Assembly (NCBI RefSeq): GCF_024343575.1
Contig: NZ_RJUA01000121.1
Location: 1-64,000 of the forward strand
Length of the DNA stretch: 64,000 bases
From: Lacihabitans sp. LS3-19
GTDB lineage: Bacteria > Bacteroidota > Bacteroidia > Cytophagales > Spirosomataceae
Reading direction: 5' to 3'
Numbering within the stretch: position 1 is the first letter of the stretch; each line of letters opens with the position of its first letter. Position numbers and translations under genes: made by a program. Of the stretch, positions 16,806 through 24,595 are shown piece by piece. The notes beneath the pieces were generated by a model. It saw nothing but the letters and a program-made list of their open reading frames with translations. It was not told where the DNA came from and did not search any database.

Positions 16806-18659
16806 ATGAAAAATTATTATTCTTTGATACTTTTAATTTTGGGTTTTCTTAATATTTTGAAAGCTCAAACTGTGGAAAAAAGAACATTAGATTCCTTTTT
16901 TTATTATTCTGATAGTATTAAAACTATAAATTCCATTAAATTTAATTCACAAATAGATTTACTCATTCAAAATGATTTAGGTGAGATTCGTGTTGATATT
17001 TCCTACAAAATAGATGAGCTTAATAGTATTAATAATGCGAAAATTGATACAGCTTTATTGCAAAATTATGGATTTAAAGTTTTGACTGTATATAAGAATC
17101 ATGCAATCGCATTGATTTCATTTGATAAACTGATGCAATTAAGTGAAAAGTTATCATCTGATTATTTTATAACCCCAATTTATAATATTACTGCAGGACA
17201 AAAAACTAAAAGTCTTCCTATAAGTGAGGGGCCAGAACTTCAAAATAGTAGCAGTTATATAAATGGTACGAGCTTAGGTGGCGAAGGAATTAAAATTGCA
17301 ATAATCGATGCCGGATTTCAAAGTATAAACTGGGCAATCACAAACAATATTGTAAAAACGCCCGTATACATGTGGGCAAATGGTGGCCAAATTACTGATA
17401 TTAATATATTAAACAGTGGTCAAAGTGTTCATGGAACCGCAGTTTTTGAAGCAATCTTTAATCATGCTCCTAATGCTGAATTTGAATTGTATGATATTGA
17501 TATATCTGCTACCTCTCAAGCAGCAGCAATAACTCAAGCACTTGCAAATGGGTGTAAAATTTTAAACCTTTCAGTTACTTGCTTTGACGATAAATTTACC
17601 GATAACTCAGGTGTATGGTGTGATGCGGCTAACACTGCCAGTCAAAATAATGCGATTGTCTTTAAATCTGCTGGAAATTCAGCTAAAAAGACTTGGGTGG
17701 GTCAATTCAAAGATTCTAATAACAACAATTTGCATGAATGGTTAGATTTGGATGAAAAAAATGTTTTTAACCCAAACGACCCTTTCTTTCTCCGATTAAG
17801 CTGGGAACTTTTATTTGGAGCTGATTTAGATCTGCTTTTATACAGAGTAGATACTTTGTCTAATGGTACTACCCAAAATATACTTGTTGGATCAGGAACA
17901 AATAATGGTTGGAACTATGAAACGGTATCTTTGAACCCAGGCACTAATAAATATTTTTTCCAAGTTAGAAATCAAAATCCTAGTGTAAAGCCGAAATTCA
18001 AAATCACCACTAATTTAGGTATATCAAGTTACCAGTATTACACTGAAGAAAGCTCTGTTGACTCACCTCATTCAACAAACCCAAATGTAATGACAGTTGG
18101 TGCGGTTGATTCTACTAAATATTTATCACCTGCCTTCTCTACTGATATAATTACAAGCTATAGCTCACGTGGACCAAGTATTAGCGGTAATTTAGCACCA
18201 AATTTTGTTGCTCCGACAGGTACATATTCATTCGTTTATGGTGGTGATTTTACTGGTACAAGTTGTTCCTCTCCAAACGCAGCAGGCATGGCCGCTGCAT
18301 TTTGGTCTGCTCACCCTTATTTAATTGCCAGTGGAGTATGTGAAATCATAACTCGAAAAGCTGAAATGTATAAAGATTGGGGAGATGCCGGTCCGGATAA
18401 TATTTATGGGAATGGCGGAGTTTATCTTTATGATTATGTACCCAATACTTACTATGTACATCAAGAAGGGGGCAATATTGTACTGCCATCTCTTCCATAT
18501 AGAAGTTTACAAACGGCTCAGAATTCAGTCCCGACCAATTCCAGTCTGTTTTTATTGGATAAGACAAATGTATTTACTCAAACCTTAGGTGTTGGGTCAG
18601 CAGCTAATAAAAACATTAAATATATTACAGCAAAAGGCTTTGGTGCTGTTGTTAAATAA
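16806..18659 (+). CDS. Secreted S8 (subtilisin-like) serine protease
   Basis: The 617-residue protein has a signal peptide (MKNYYSLILLILGFLNILKA) and an apparent N-terminal pro-region up to about residue 150. The catalytic triad is visible: Asp168 (IAIIDAGFQS), His209 (SVHGTAVFE) and Ser486 (FTGTSCSSPNAAGMAAAFW). The oxyanion Asn is likely in FKSAGNSA. An insert at residues 310-420 resembles a jelly-roll-like C-terminal pre-peptidase domain. The protein stops without an evident type IX sorting domain, which many Bacteroidota secreted proteases have. It is last in the LytTR operon and is followed by a strong terminator. It may process the secreted protein encoded just upstream (inference). Confidence 0.9.
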   Translation: MKNYYSLILLILGFLNILKAQTVEKRTLDSFFYYSDSIKTINSIKFNSQIDLLIQNDLGEIRVDISYKIDELNSINNAKIDTALLQNYGFKVLTVYKNHAIALISFDKLMQLSEKLSSDYFITPIYNITAGQKTKSLPISEGPELQNSSSYINGTSLGGEGIKIAIIDAGFQSINWAITNNIVKTPVYMWANGGQITDINILNSGQSVHGTAVFEAIFNHAPNAEFELYDIDISATSQAAAITQALANGCKILNLSVTCFDDKFTDNSGVWCDAANTASQNNAIVFKSAGNSAKKTWVGQFKDSNNNNLHEWLDLDEKNVFNPNDPFFLRLSWELLFGADLDLLLYRVDTLSNGTTQNILVGSGTNNGWNYETVSLNPGTNKYFFQVRNQNPSVKPKFKITTNLGISSYQYYTEESSVDSPHSTNPNVMTVGAVDSTKYLSPAFSTDIITSYSSRGPSISGNLAPNFVAPTGTYSFVYGGDFTGTSCSSPNAAGMAAAFWSAHPYLIASGVCEIITRKAEMYKDWGDAGPDNIYGNGGVYLYDYVPNTYYVHQEGGNIVLPSLPYRSLQTAQNSVPTNSSLFLLDKTNVFTQTLGVGSAANKNIKYITAKGFGAVVK

Positions 18660-18779
18660 AAAATCAAATGTCATGATTTTTTGTAAATCTTGGGATATAG
18701 TTTTAGCGATGGAAACAATTTCCTAAAAGTTTTAATTTTCCATAGCATTTTAATAATTAAGCATATTTGAGCTAATGAC

Positions 18780-18810
18780 AAGCCCTGATTTTACATGAAA
18801 ATCAGGGCTT
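18780..18810 (+). terminator. Perfect 13-bp hairpin terminator after the S8 protease
   Basis: AAGCCCTGATTTT / AAAATCAGGGCTT forms a perfect 13-bp stem with loop ACATG, followed by a T-rich stretch. It separates the S8 operon from the pseudogene fragment. In the gap 18660-19048, 18660-18779 holds nothing further that I recognise. Confidence 0.85.
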
Positions 18811-18836
18811 ATTTGTATTTATATATATATAGAAAG

Positions 18837-19040
18837 ATGTATCCCAATAAAAACTATATTTTTTGCTCAGAAAATAAATACGACCTCATAAATGCCTAAG
18901 ATGCCAAGTAGCCTATTGCCTTACCATTTACTATTTTGGTTTCACCAAAAGGCGAAATCGTTTTTAGACAAAGTGGCATAATTGACCCAATAGCCTTAAG
19001 AAAAGCTATAGTTGATAAAATTGGACGGTATTATCCGTGA
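18837..19040 (+). pseudogene. Decayed duplicate of the 3' end of the redoxin-thioredoxin gene
   Basis: These 204 bases align without gaps to 11761-11964, the last 68 codons of the redoxin-thioredoxin fusion gene. I count 25 mismatches (179 of 204 identical). Two in-frame stops are present (TAA at 18897, TAG at 18909), and there is no start or upstream domain. Many changes in the second half are synonymous (GGT/GGC, CGT/AGA, GAC/GAT, CCA/CCG), so the copy was probably a functional paralogue before it decayed. Both copies end at the same stop codon TGA. It lies between the S8 terminator and the convergent thioredoxin-like gene. Confidence 0.88.
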
Positions 19041-19048
19041 TGAAAAGA

Positions 19049-19612
19049 TCAAACTTTCCATTTAATATTACATCCCATACTCGGAAATTGAATTTCTGAA
19101 ACCATTTGATTGGCTAAAATTGCATTTAATGCTCCTCGAATATCTTTACCAGTTAATGGTTGTGGATTTTCTACTCGAGGTCTCGACTCATCTAATCGGC
19201 CACGGTAAGCTAGATGTAAGTCCGCACCAAAAATATAGAAATCTGGCGTACATGCTGCATCATAAGCTTTGGCAACTTCTTGCGTTTCATCAAATAAATA
19301 TGGAAAATCAAGTTGCCATTCAGTCATGAACTCCTTCATTTTATCTGGGCCGTCTTGCGGATAAGCTTCTATATCGTTTGAACTTATGGCTATAAAACTT
19401 ACTCCTTTAGCTTCATAATCGTTCAATAGTTTTACTATTTCGGGCATCACGTGCACTACATAGGGGCAATGGTTACAAATAAACATAATCAGCGTAGCAT
19501 TTTTACCTTTTAATTCATTCAGTTTTTTAGGTGAATTTGTAAAGGTGTCTATGAGTTCAAATTCTGGTGCCACCGTGCCCAGGTTTATCATATTAGACGG
19601 AGTAAGTGCCAT
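19049..19612 (-). CDS. Thioredoxin-family (AhpC/TSA-like) protein, cytoplasmic
   Basis: The 187 residues form a single redoxin domain: TVAPEFELIDTFTNSPKKL, Cys46-x-x-Cys49 in FICNHCPYV, then CTPDFYIFGADLHLAYRG with the cis-Pro. There is no signal peptide, so it probably acts in the cytoplasm as a thiol-disulfide oxidoreductase or peroxiredoxin-like enzyme. Its CNHCP motif and C-terminal GCNIKWK match the first domain of the exported fusion at 10858 (CNHCP and FGCSIKWK), so the two are likely paralogues. It is convergent with the pseudogene copy of that fusion. Confidence 0.9.
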   Translation of the reverse strand: MALTPSNMINLGTVAPEFELIDTFTNSPKKLNELKGKNATLIMFICNHCPYVVHVMPEIVKLLNDYEAKGVSFIAISSNDIEAYPQDGPDKMKEFMTEWQLDFPYLFDETQEVAKAYDAACTPDFYIFGADLHLAYRGRLDESRPRVENPQPLTGKDIRGALNAILANQMVSEIQFPSMGCNIKWKV

Positions 19613-19633
19613 ATTGTCTTAAATTAGTATCTC

Positions 19634-19641
19634 CAAATATA
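19634..19641 (-). promoter_or_regulatory. -7 box (TATATTTG) of the thioredoxin-family gene
   Basis: CAAATATA on the plus strand reads TATATTTG on the minus strand, 22 bases before the ATG at 19612. Confidence 0.45.
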
Positions 19642-19663
19642 TCAATTTGTGTTCTATTTTGGG

Positions 19664-19671
19664 TACTTTTG
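19664..19671 (+). promoter_or_regulatory. -7 box (TACTTTTG) of the MscS-like gene
   Basis: TACTTTTG matches TAnnTTTG and lies 22 bases before the ATG at 19693, in a short divergent intergenic region with the box for the opposite gene. Confidence 0.45.
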
Positions 19672-19692
19672 TGAAATTAATTAAAGGAAAAT

Positions 19693-20205
19693 ATGTTTGA
19701 AACGAGGTTTTTCGAAATTATTGCTTCGATTGTAACAATAGTGCTAGTTTTGGGTTTAAGAGCATTTTTACGTGAAATAATCCGGAAACATACACACACC
19801 AAAGGCTTGGAAATTGGCCAAAGAAAATATGCCAATAAGTTTTTTAATTTTATCTCTGTAGTTATTCTCTTTGTGGTTTTAGGCATTATTTGGGAAGTTT
19901 CGTTTAAGGGTCTTTCGTTTTATTTTGCTTCTATTTTTACCATTGTTGGTGTGGCCTTATTTGCCAATTGGTCTATATTGAGCAATATTACCACATCTAT
20001 TATCTTGTTTTTTAATTATTCTTTCAAGATTGGCTCCGAAATACAAATCATGGACAAAGACGATTCTGTTCAAGGGACAATTATAGATATTACATTTTTC
20101 TCTATTCAGATATTAACAAAAGAAGGCGACATTATCTCGTATCCGAATAATATAGCCATCCAAAAGCCGATAAAATTATTTAAGAAAATTGAATTTGAGG
20201 ACTAA
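19693..20205 (+). CDS. Small MscS-family mechanosensitive channel-like protein
   Basis: The 170 residues have two or three membrane helices: near the N-terminus (IIASIVTIVLVLGLRAFL), at FFNFISVVILFVVLGIIWEV, and the pore-like segment IFTIVGVALFANWSILSN. An MscS beta-domain follows (FKIGSEIQIMDKDDSVQGTI, ITFFSIQILTKEGDIISYPN). It lacks the large C-terminal vestibule of MscS proper (286 residues in E. coli), so it is a minimal family member that may assemble as a homo-oligomer or modulate another channel. The start is supported by an upstream -7 box. Confidence 0.85.
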   Translation: MFETRFFEIIASIVTIVLVLGLRAFLREIIRKHTHTKGLEIGQRKYANKFFNFISVVILFVVLGIIWEVSFKGLSFYFASIFTIVGVALFANWSILSNITTSIILFFNYSFKIGSEIQIMDKDDSVQGTIIDITFFSIQILTKEGDIISYPNNIAIQKPIKLFKKIEFED

Positions 20206-20262
20206 GTTCTTTTTAATTAAAAACTCTTCCGATTTCTTTTATCAAATGTCCAAAGACCATCA

Positions 20263-21615
20263 ATGACACTTCCAGAAAAATTTATAGAAAATATGCAAAC
20301 AAGGCTTGGGGAAGCTTTGCCAGATTTTCAGAAAGCATTAGATACTGTACCACCCGTTAGTATAAGATTTAACCCTGCTAAAAGCACCCAAAAAACGGTC
20401 CTAGAAATTGAGGAAACTATTCCATGGTCAGAAAACGGTCGATATCTTAAATCTCGCCCAGTTTTTACCTTAGACCCCGCCTTCCATGCAGGTGCATATT
20501 ATGTGCAAGAGGCCTCTTCTATGTTTTTGGAGCATGTTTTTAAACAAGTTGTACACCGTAAAGGACCCATTAAAGTATTAGATCTTTGTGCCGCTCCAGG
20601 TGGCAAAACCACGCTTTTGGCTTCACTTTTAGGTAAAGATGATTTTCTAGTGGCAAATGAAGTTGTAAAGAATCGGCTAGGGATTTTGAAAGAAAATCTG
20701 AGCAAATGGGGCTTTAATAATTTGATTATTTCAAACCAAGACCCTGAGACTTTTTCGGATTTAGAAGGTTTTTTTGATGTGGTTTTGGTAGATGCCCCTT
20801 GCTCTGGTGAGGGGATGTTTCGAAAAGATCTCAATGCACGCAACGAATGGTCTGAGGCACATGTCCAAATGTGTTCGGCTCGTCAACGGAGGATTTTGAG
20901 TGCTGCAGCAATGTTGGTAGCACCAAATGGTGTTTTGATTTACTCTACCTGTACTTTTAACGAACATGAAAATCATGATAACGTAAAGTGGCTCAATAGA
21001 ACGCTTGATTTTGAAACTTTGAAAATTGAAACGCCTGACGAGTGGAATATTGAGGAAAAGGAAAATGGTTTTCAGTTTTTTCCACACCGAAACAAAGGAG
21101 AAGGTTTTTTCATAGCTACCATGAAAAATTTGAGTCGTGAGGCTCGGTTTGTAAAAGGAAAACCTGATTTTAATAGATTAAAAAGAGAACAAAGAGCATT
21201 GCTGGAAGCCTGGATTAAGCCTGAAGTATTTTCTGAACTTGAGTTTTACTACAAAAATGATGGGAATATTATTGCTATGCGTACTGCCCTTTTAGGACAA
21301 TATGGCTCAGTTTTACGAGCTTTAAGCAAGCGTTCTTCCGGATTTGAAATAGGAATTTTCAAAGGTAAAGACTTTGTGCCTTCACATGCTTTTGCTTTGT
21401 CTGATATGGTTTCTGGTAGTATCAAAAGATTAGAACTAGAAGAAAAAGAAGCTTTGAAGTTTTTGAAAAAAGAAAATTTCGATTTTGAGGAAGGAGAAAA
21501 CGGCTGGCTTTTAGTAACTTATGGCAACCTGGGCTTAGGTTGGATAAAAAAAATAGGAGATAGAATGAATAACTATTTGCCAACAGAGTGGAGGATAAGG
21601 ATGGAGGTGGAGTAA
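20263..21615 (+). CDS. RsmF-like rRNA (cytosine-C5) methyltransferase
   Basis: This 450-residue NOL1/NOP2/Sun-family enzyme transfers methyl from S-adenosylmethionine to C5 of a cytosine in rRNA. Seen are the SAM-binding motif KVLDLCAAPGGKTTLLASLL, the release/catalytic Pro-Cys motif DAPCSGEGMFRKD, and the catalytic Cys in YSTCTFNEHEN. The C-terminal region (about 290-450) fits the RsmF/YebU-type RNA-binding extension (GLGWIKKIGDRMNNYLP). RsmF of E. coli modifies C1407 of 16S rRNA; the exact target base here is inferred from family only. Confidence 0.92.
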   Translation: MTLPEKFIENMQTRLGEALPDFQKALDTVPPVSIRFNPAKSTQKTVLEIEETIPWSENGRYLKSRPVFTLDPAFHAGAYYVQEASSMFLEHVFKQVVHRKGPIKVLDLCAAPGGKTTLLASLLGKDDFLVANEVVKNRLGILKENLSKWGFNNLIISNQDPETFSDLEGFFDVVLVDAPCSGEGMFRKDLNARNEWSEAHVQMCSARQRRILSAAAMLVAPNGVLIYSTCTFNEHENHDNVKWLNRTLDFETLKIETPDEWNIEEKENGFQFFPHRNKGEGFFIATMKNLSREARFVKGKPDFNRLKREQRALLEAWIKPEVFSELEFYYKNDGNIIAMRTALLGQYGSVLRALSKRSSGFEIGIFKGKDFVPSHAFALSDMVSGSIKRLELEEKEALKFLKKENFDFEEGENGWLLVTYGNLGLGWIKKIGDRMNNYLPTEWRIRMEVE

Positions 21616-21732
21616 TGGAAAATGAGATTCGAATGGTTAGATGTGAGTGATGAATTTGTTTCAAAATTTTAGATAATCGTATTAATAAAAAATCTTTTGT
21701 TGGAACCTTCTTCTAAAACGCGGACTCTCAAT

Positions 21733-21788
21733 AACCAATAACCAATAACCAATAACCAATAACCAATAACCAATAACCAATAACTAAT
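21733..21788. repeat. 7-bp tandem repeat (AACCAAT), 7 perfect copies + 1 degenerate
   Basis: AACCAAT occurs seven times head to tail at 21733-21781, followed by AACTAAT at 21782-21788. It lies between rsmF (stop at 21615) and the glycosyltransferase gene (ATG at 21865), in otherwise AT-rich sequence. It is a likely slippage-prone array close to the promoter of the glycan genes. Confidence 0.95.
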
Positions 21789-21864
21789 AAACATTTTATC
21801 CAATTAACACCTTATAAATTAGGATAAAACCCTTAATTTTGGATTTTCAAACAAACCAAACCCA

Positions 21865-22860
21865 ATGTCTCAAAAGTTCGCGTTTACTATTTGTTCTATC
21901 AATTATCTGGCTCAAGCTCGTGTTTTGGCAGAATCATTAAAAAAGACCAATCCAGATTATGAATTTGTAATTGGCTTATGTGATAAAATAGACGGAAGTG
22001 GGGTGGATGTTTCAAAATTGTCTAATTTTAACCTCTTGGAAGTGCATAAAATAGGCATTGATGGTTTTGAAGAAATGTGTGACAGATATGATATAACAGA
22101 GCTAAATACTGCAATTAAGCCTTTTTATATAGATTATTTCTTCAAGTCTCGACCAGATATTGATTCAGTTATTTATTTTGACCCAGATATCGAGATTTTT
22201 GATAAATTGAAAGGTTTGGAGGAAGGCTTAGCCAACAATAATGTCATCCTTACACCTCATTTTTATACACCGATTTTTGACAAAAAGACCCGAACCGAAC
22301 AGCAAATGTTCGTAAACGGTATCTATAATTTAGGTTTTCTGGCAGTCAGTCGCTCGGAGGAGACCGACAAATTTATGCATTGGTGGATGACCAAACTCAA
22401 AACTGAGTGCTACATGGATATCCAGAACGGAATGTTTGTAGATCAGTTGTATTGTAACATGGTGCCTTTGTATTTTGAAGGCGTTAAAATTGATAAATAT
22501 CCTGGATATAATATTTCGTATTGGAACTTACATGAAAGGAACTTTACATTCGAAAACGGCAAATATTTTGTAAACGGCCAACCATTGGTTTTTTATCACT
22601 TTAGTGGAATAAATGTAAAAGATCCTCAAAATATTTCTCGTTGGCAAGATAGATTTGACCTTAACAATAGGCCAGATTTGGTGGAGATATTTAAAAGTTA
22701 TAGAGCCCAACTAGCAAAAAACGAAAACGATTATTTCAGAACTATACGTTGTTTTTATCTGAAACCGGTGCCAGTTCCTCCTAAAAAAAGCTTTTTGAAA
22801 AAAGTATTGACTTCTAGCACTTTTAGGATTTATAATTTCTTCGATAAACTACCGATTTAA
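21865..22860 (+). CDS. GT-A-type glycosyltransferase
   Basis: The 331-residue protein opens with FAFTICSINYLAQARVLAES and carries a DxD-type metal/nucleotide-sugar motif in VIYFDPDIEIFD (about residues 107-112), as in GT8-like and nucleotide-diphospho-sugar transferases. VNGIYNLGFLAVSR and MFVDQLYCNMVP fit the acceptor side of such folds. A Lys/Pro-rich tail (KPVPVPPKKSFLKK) ends the protein. It is three bases upstream of a GT4-type glycosyltransferase, in the glycan cluster. Substrate not known. Confidence 0.82.
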   Translation: MSQKFAFTICSINYLAQARVLAESLKKTNPDYEFVIGLCDKIDGSGVDVSKLSNFNLLEVHKIGIDGFEEMCDRYDITELNTAIKPFYIDYFFKSRPDIDSVIYFDPDIEIFDKLKGLEEGLANNNVILTPHFYTPIFDKKTRTEQQMFVNGIYNLGFLAVSRSEETDKFMHWWMTKLKTECYMDIQNGMFVDQLYCNMVPLYFEGVKIDKYPGYNISYWNLHERNFTFENGKYFVNGQPLVFYHFSGINVKDPQNISRWQDRFDLNNRPDLVEIFKSYRAQLAKNENDYFRTIRCFYLKPVPVPPKKSFLKKVLTSSTFRIYNFFDKLPI

Positions 22861-22863
22861 AGC

Positions 22864-24099
22864 ATGGATATTCTATTAGTAACAGTGGTTTTTCCGTACC
22901 CAATCAATGATGGGGGGCGAAGTGGCACTTTTAAAATGATAGAATTTCTCCGAAAAAAACATAAAATTACTCTCGTTTGTCCATCGTGTACTGCTGAGAA
23001 TCATCAAAAACTTGGTAAACTTTGGCCTAATGTAAAACTCTTGACTTTTAATAGCCCAGATATTGCCAGTGGCTTTAATATTAAGGGATTTATAAAAAGT
23101 CTCGCAGGAAAAAAGAAACCAACAAAGTTGGAGCAGTTTAAGCAAAATATGGTGCTGAATACTACGGATTTGGTAAAGTTTTATTTTGCAAATCTTATAG
23201 AATTGTTTCAAGCTGAATTGGCTTCAAAAACCTACGATTTGGTTCAGATTGACTTCATTGAGTTGGCTCCTTTGGTGCATTTTATGCCTAAAAACTTGCC
23301 GAAAATATTTGTCCATCATGAGCTTAGATATGTCCGAATGGCCCAAGAGTATGCGACCTTAGGTTATGAGGATTCTTCAGAAGAATGGAAAATTCAAAAT
23401 ACCAAAGTCTTAGAAATCGGTCTTTTGTCAAAATTTGATAAAGTGATTTGTCTTTCAAAAATTGATAAAGATACACTAGTTTCAGAAGGACTTGAAGAAG
23501 CTAAAGTTGAAGTTTCTCCATTACCTGTTGATATTAAAGAACATCCTATCAATCAGCCTTTTGAATTTAAAAATAGATTGGTGTTTTTAGGGCCTGACGT
23601 ACATTTTCCTAACCTAGATGGAATGGATTGGTTTTTAAATAATTGTTGGATTAGCTTGCTAAAAAAACACCCAAACCTTCAATTGAGCATTACAGGTAAA
23701 TGGTCAGAAGCAGCGAAAAAGATGTTTGTTCAATTTTCAAATTTGCATTTTGAAGGATTCGTGCCTGACCTTGCTGGATTGATGAAAGGCTCCATTATGA
23801 TAATTCCCTTGAGGATTGGAAGTGGAATGCGTATGAAAATATTGGAAGGGGCTGCATGGCATGTACCGATGGTGAGTACATCAATAGGTGCCGAAGGATT
23901 ACCAATGCTCAATCAAGAAAATTGCATTTTGGCTGATAGTTCAGTAGATTTTACAGAAGGTATTTTAAATCTTATAAAAGACGAAGCTCTTCAAAATAAA
24001 TTGGTTAATGCCGCAAAAGAAATCATAAAGTCAGGCTACTCAATAGAAGAATGTGGGCAGATTAGAGAGCGGATTTATAATGAGATTTCAAGCAAATGA
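22864..24099 (+). CDS. GT4-type (group 1) glycosyltransferase
   Basis: The 411 residues have the GT-B fold. The N-terminal half starts MDILLVTVVFPYPINDGGRS, and the C-terminal donor-binding half contains RLVFLGPDVHFPNLDG, and MIIPLRIGSGMRMKILEGAA followed by VPMVSTSIGAEGL, the characteristic E-x7-E region of retaining GT4 enzymes. It probably adds a sugar to a surface glycan, polysaccharide or glycoprotein. It follows the GT-A gene by three bases and converges with the SRPBCC gene five bases after its stop. Confidence 0.9.
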   Translation: MDILLVTVVFPYPINDGGRSGTFKMIEFLRKKHKITLVCPSCTAENHQKLGKLWPNVKLLTFNSPDIASGFNIKGFIKSLAGKKKPTKLEQFKQNMVLNTTDLVKFYFANLIELFQAELASKTYDLVQIDFIELAPLVHFMPKNLPKIFVHHELRYVRMAQEYATLGYEDSSEEWKIQNTKVLEIGLLSKFDKVICLSKIDKDTLVSEGLEEAKVEVSPLPVDIKEHPINQPFEFKNRLVFLGPDVHFPNLDGMDWFLNNCWISLLKKHPNLQLSITGKWSEAAKKMFVQFSNLHFEGFVPDLAGLMKGSIMIIPLRIGSGMRMKILEGAAWHVPMVSTSIGAEGLPMLNQENCILADSSVDFTEGILNLIKDEALQNKLVNAAKEIIKSGYSIEECGQIRERIYNEISSK

Positions 24100-24104
24100 T
24101 GATT

Positions 24105-24584
24105 TTATTCTTTTGCTAAAATGTCTTTCCATTTTTGAGATTCTGCATATTCTTTAATAATTTCATTTCTCTCAATTAGGAATTTTCTCAAGTAATTTTT
24201 CAAAAATAAAGAATCAGCTATCCTTCCTAATATTCCCAAAGGAGAGATATATTCAAAAATGTCGATCATTATAATAATATTGGCGGTCTCTGAGAATAGA
24301 TGTTGATGTTTAAAACTTTTGAATATGCCTTTTTCCATTTCATCTATGAAAAATTGAGGTTTTTGCATTGAAGTAATTTTGGAGGTTAGCGTTTGATAAA
24401 TTCCAAAATGTTTTGCTCTCCAGGTAACACTTTCATTTAAGTTTATTAAGCCTCCTTTTATTCCGGCAACTGCTTCTTCTTTAGTATTTTGTGTAGAAAT
24501 TTTATGCAAATCTATACTTCTTGATAAATCGAAAACTATATCTATTTTTGAATTTATTTTTGTTGTTAATTCAATTGTGGGCAT
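24105..24584 (-). CDS. SRPBCC-fold (START/polyketide-cyclase-like) protein
   Basis: The 159 residues begin MPTIELTTKINSKIDIVFDL, the usual start of SRPBCC ligand-binding proteins, with GGLINLNESVTWRAKHFGIY in the strand region and a final long helix (SLFLKNYLRKFLIERNEIIK). The ATG at 24584 follows the WbsX-like stop by 11 bases; an in-frame start about 105 bases farther upstream would overlap that gene and adds a non-family leader, so it was rejected. SRPBCC proteins hold small hydrophobic ligands; the ligand here is unknown. It is third in a minus-strand operon with the 2OG oxygenase and WbsX-like genes. Confidence 0.82.
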   Translation of the reverse strand: MPTIELTTKINSKIDIVFDLSRSIDLHKISTQNTKEEAVAGIKGGLINLNESVTWRAKHFGIYQTLTSKITSMQKPQFFIDEMEKGIFKSFKHQHLFSETANIIIMIDIFEYISPLGILGRIADSLFLKNYLRKFLIERNEIIKEYAESQKWKDILAKE

Positions 24585-24595
24585 TTTTTTTAATT

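Noticed and set aside
18837-19040. Considered as a live small thioredoxin gene
   Set aside because: Two in-frame stops and absence of the WCGPC part show that it is a remnant.
21733-21788. 7-bp array considered as an origin iteron or CRISPR
   Set aside because: There are no replication genes or dnaA-box cluster nearby, and no spacers. Simple tandem repeat is the better reading.
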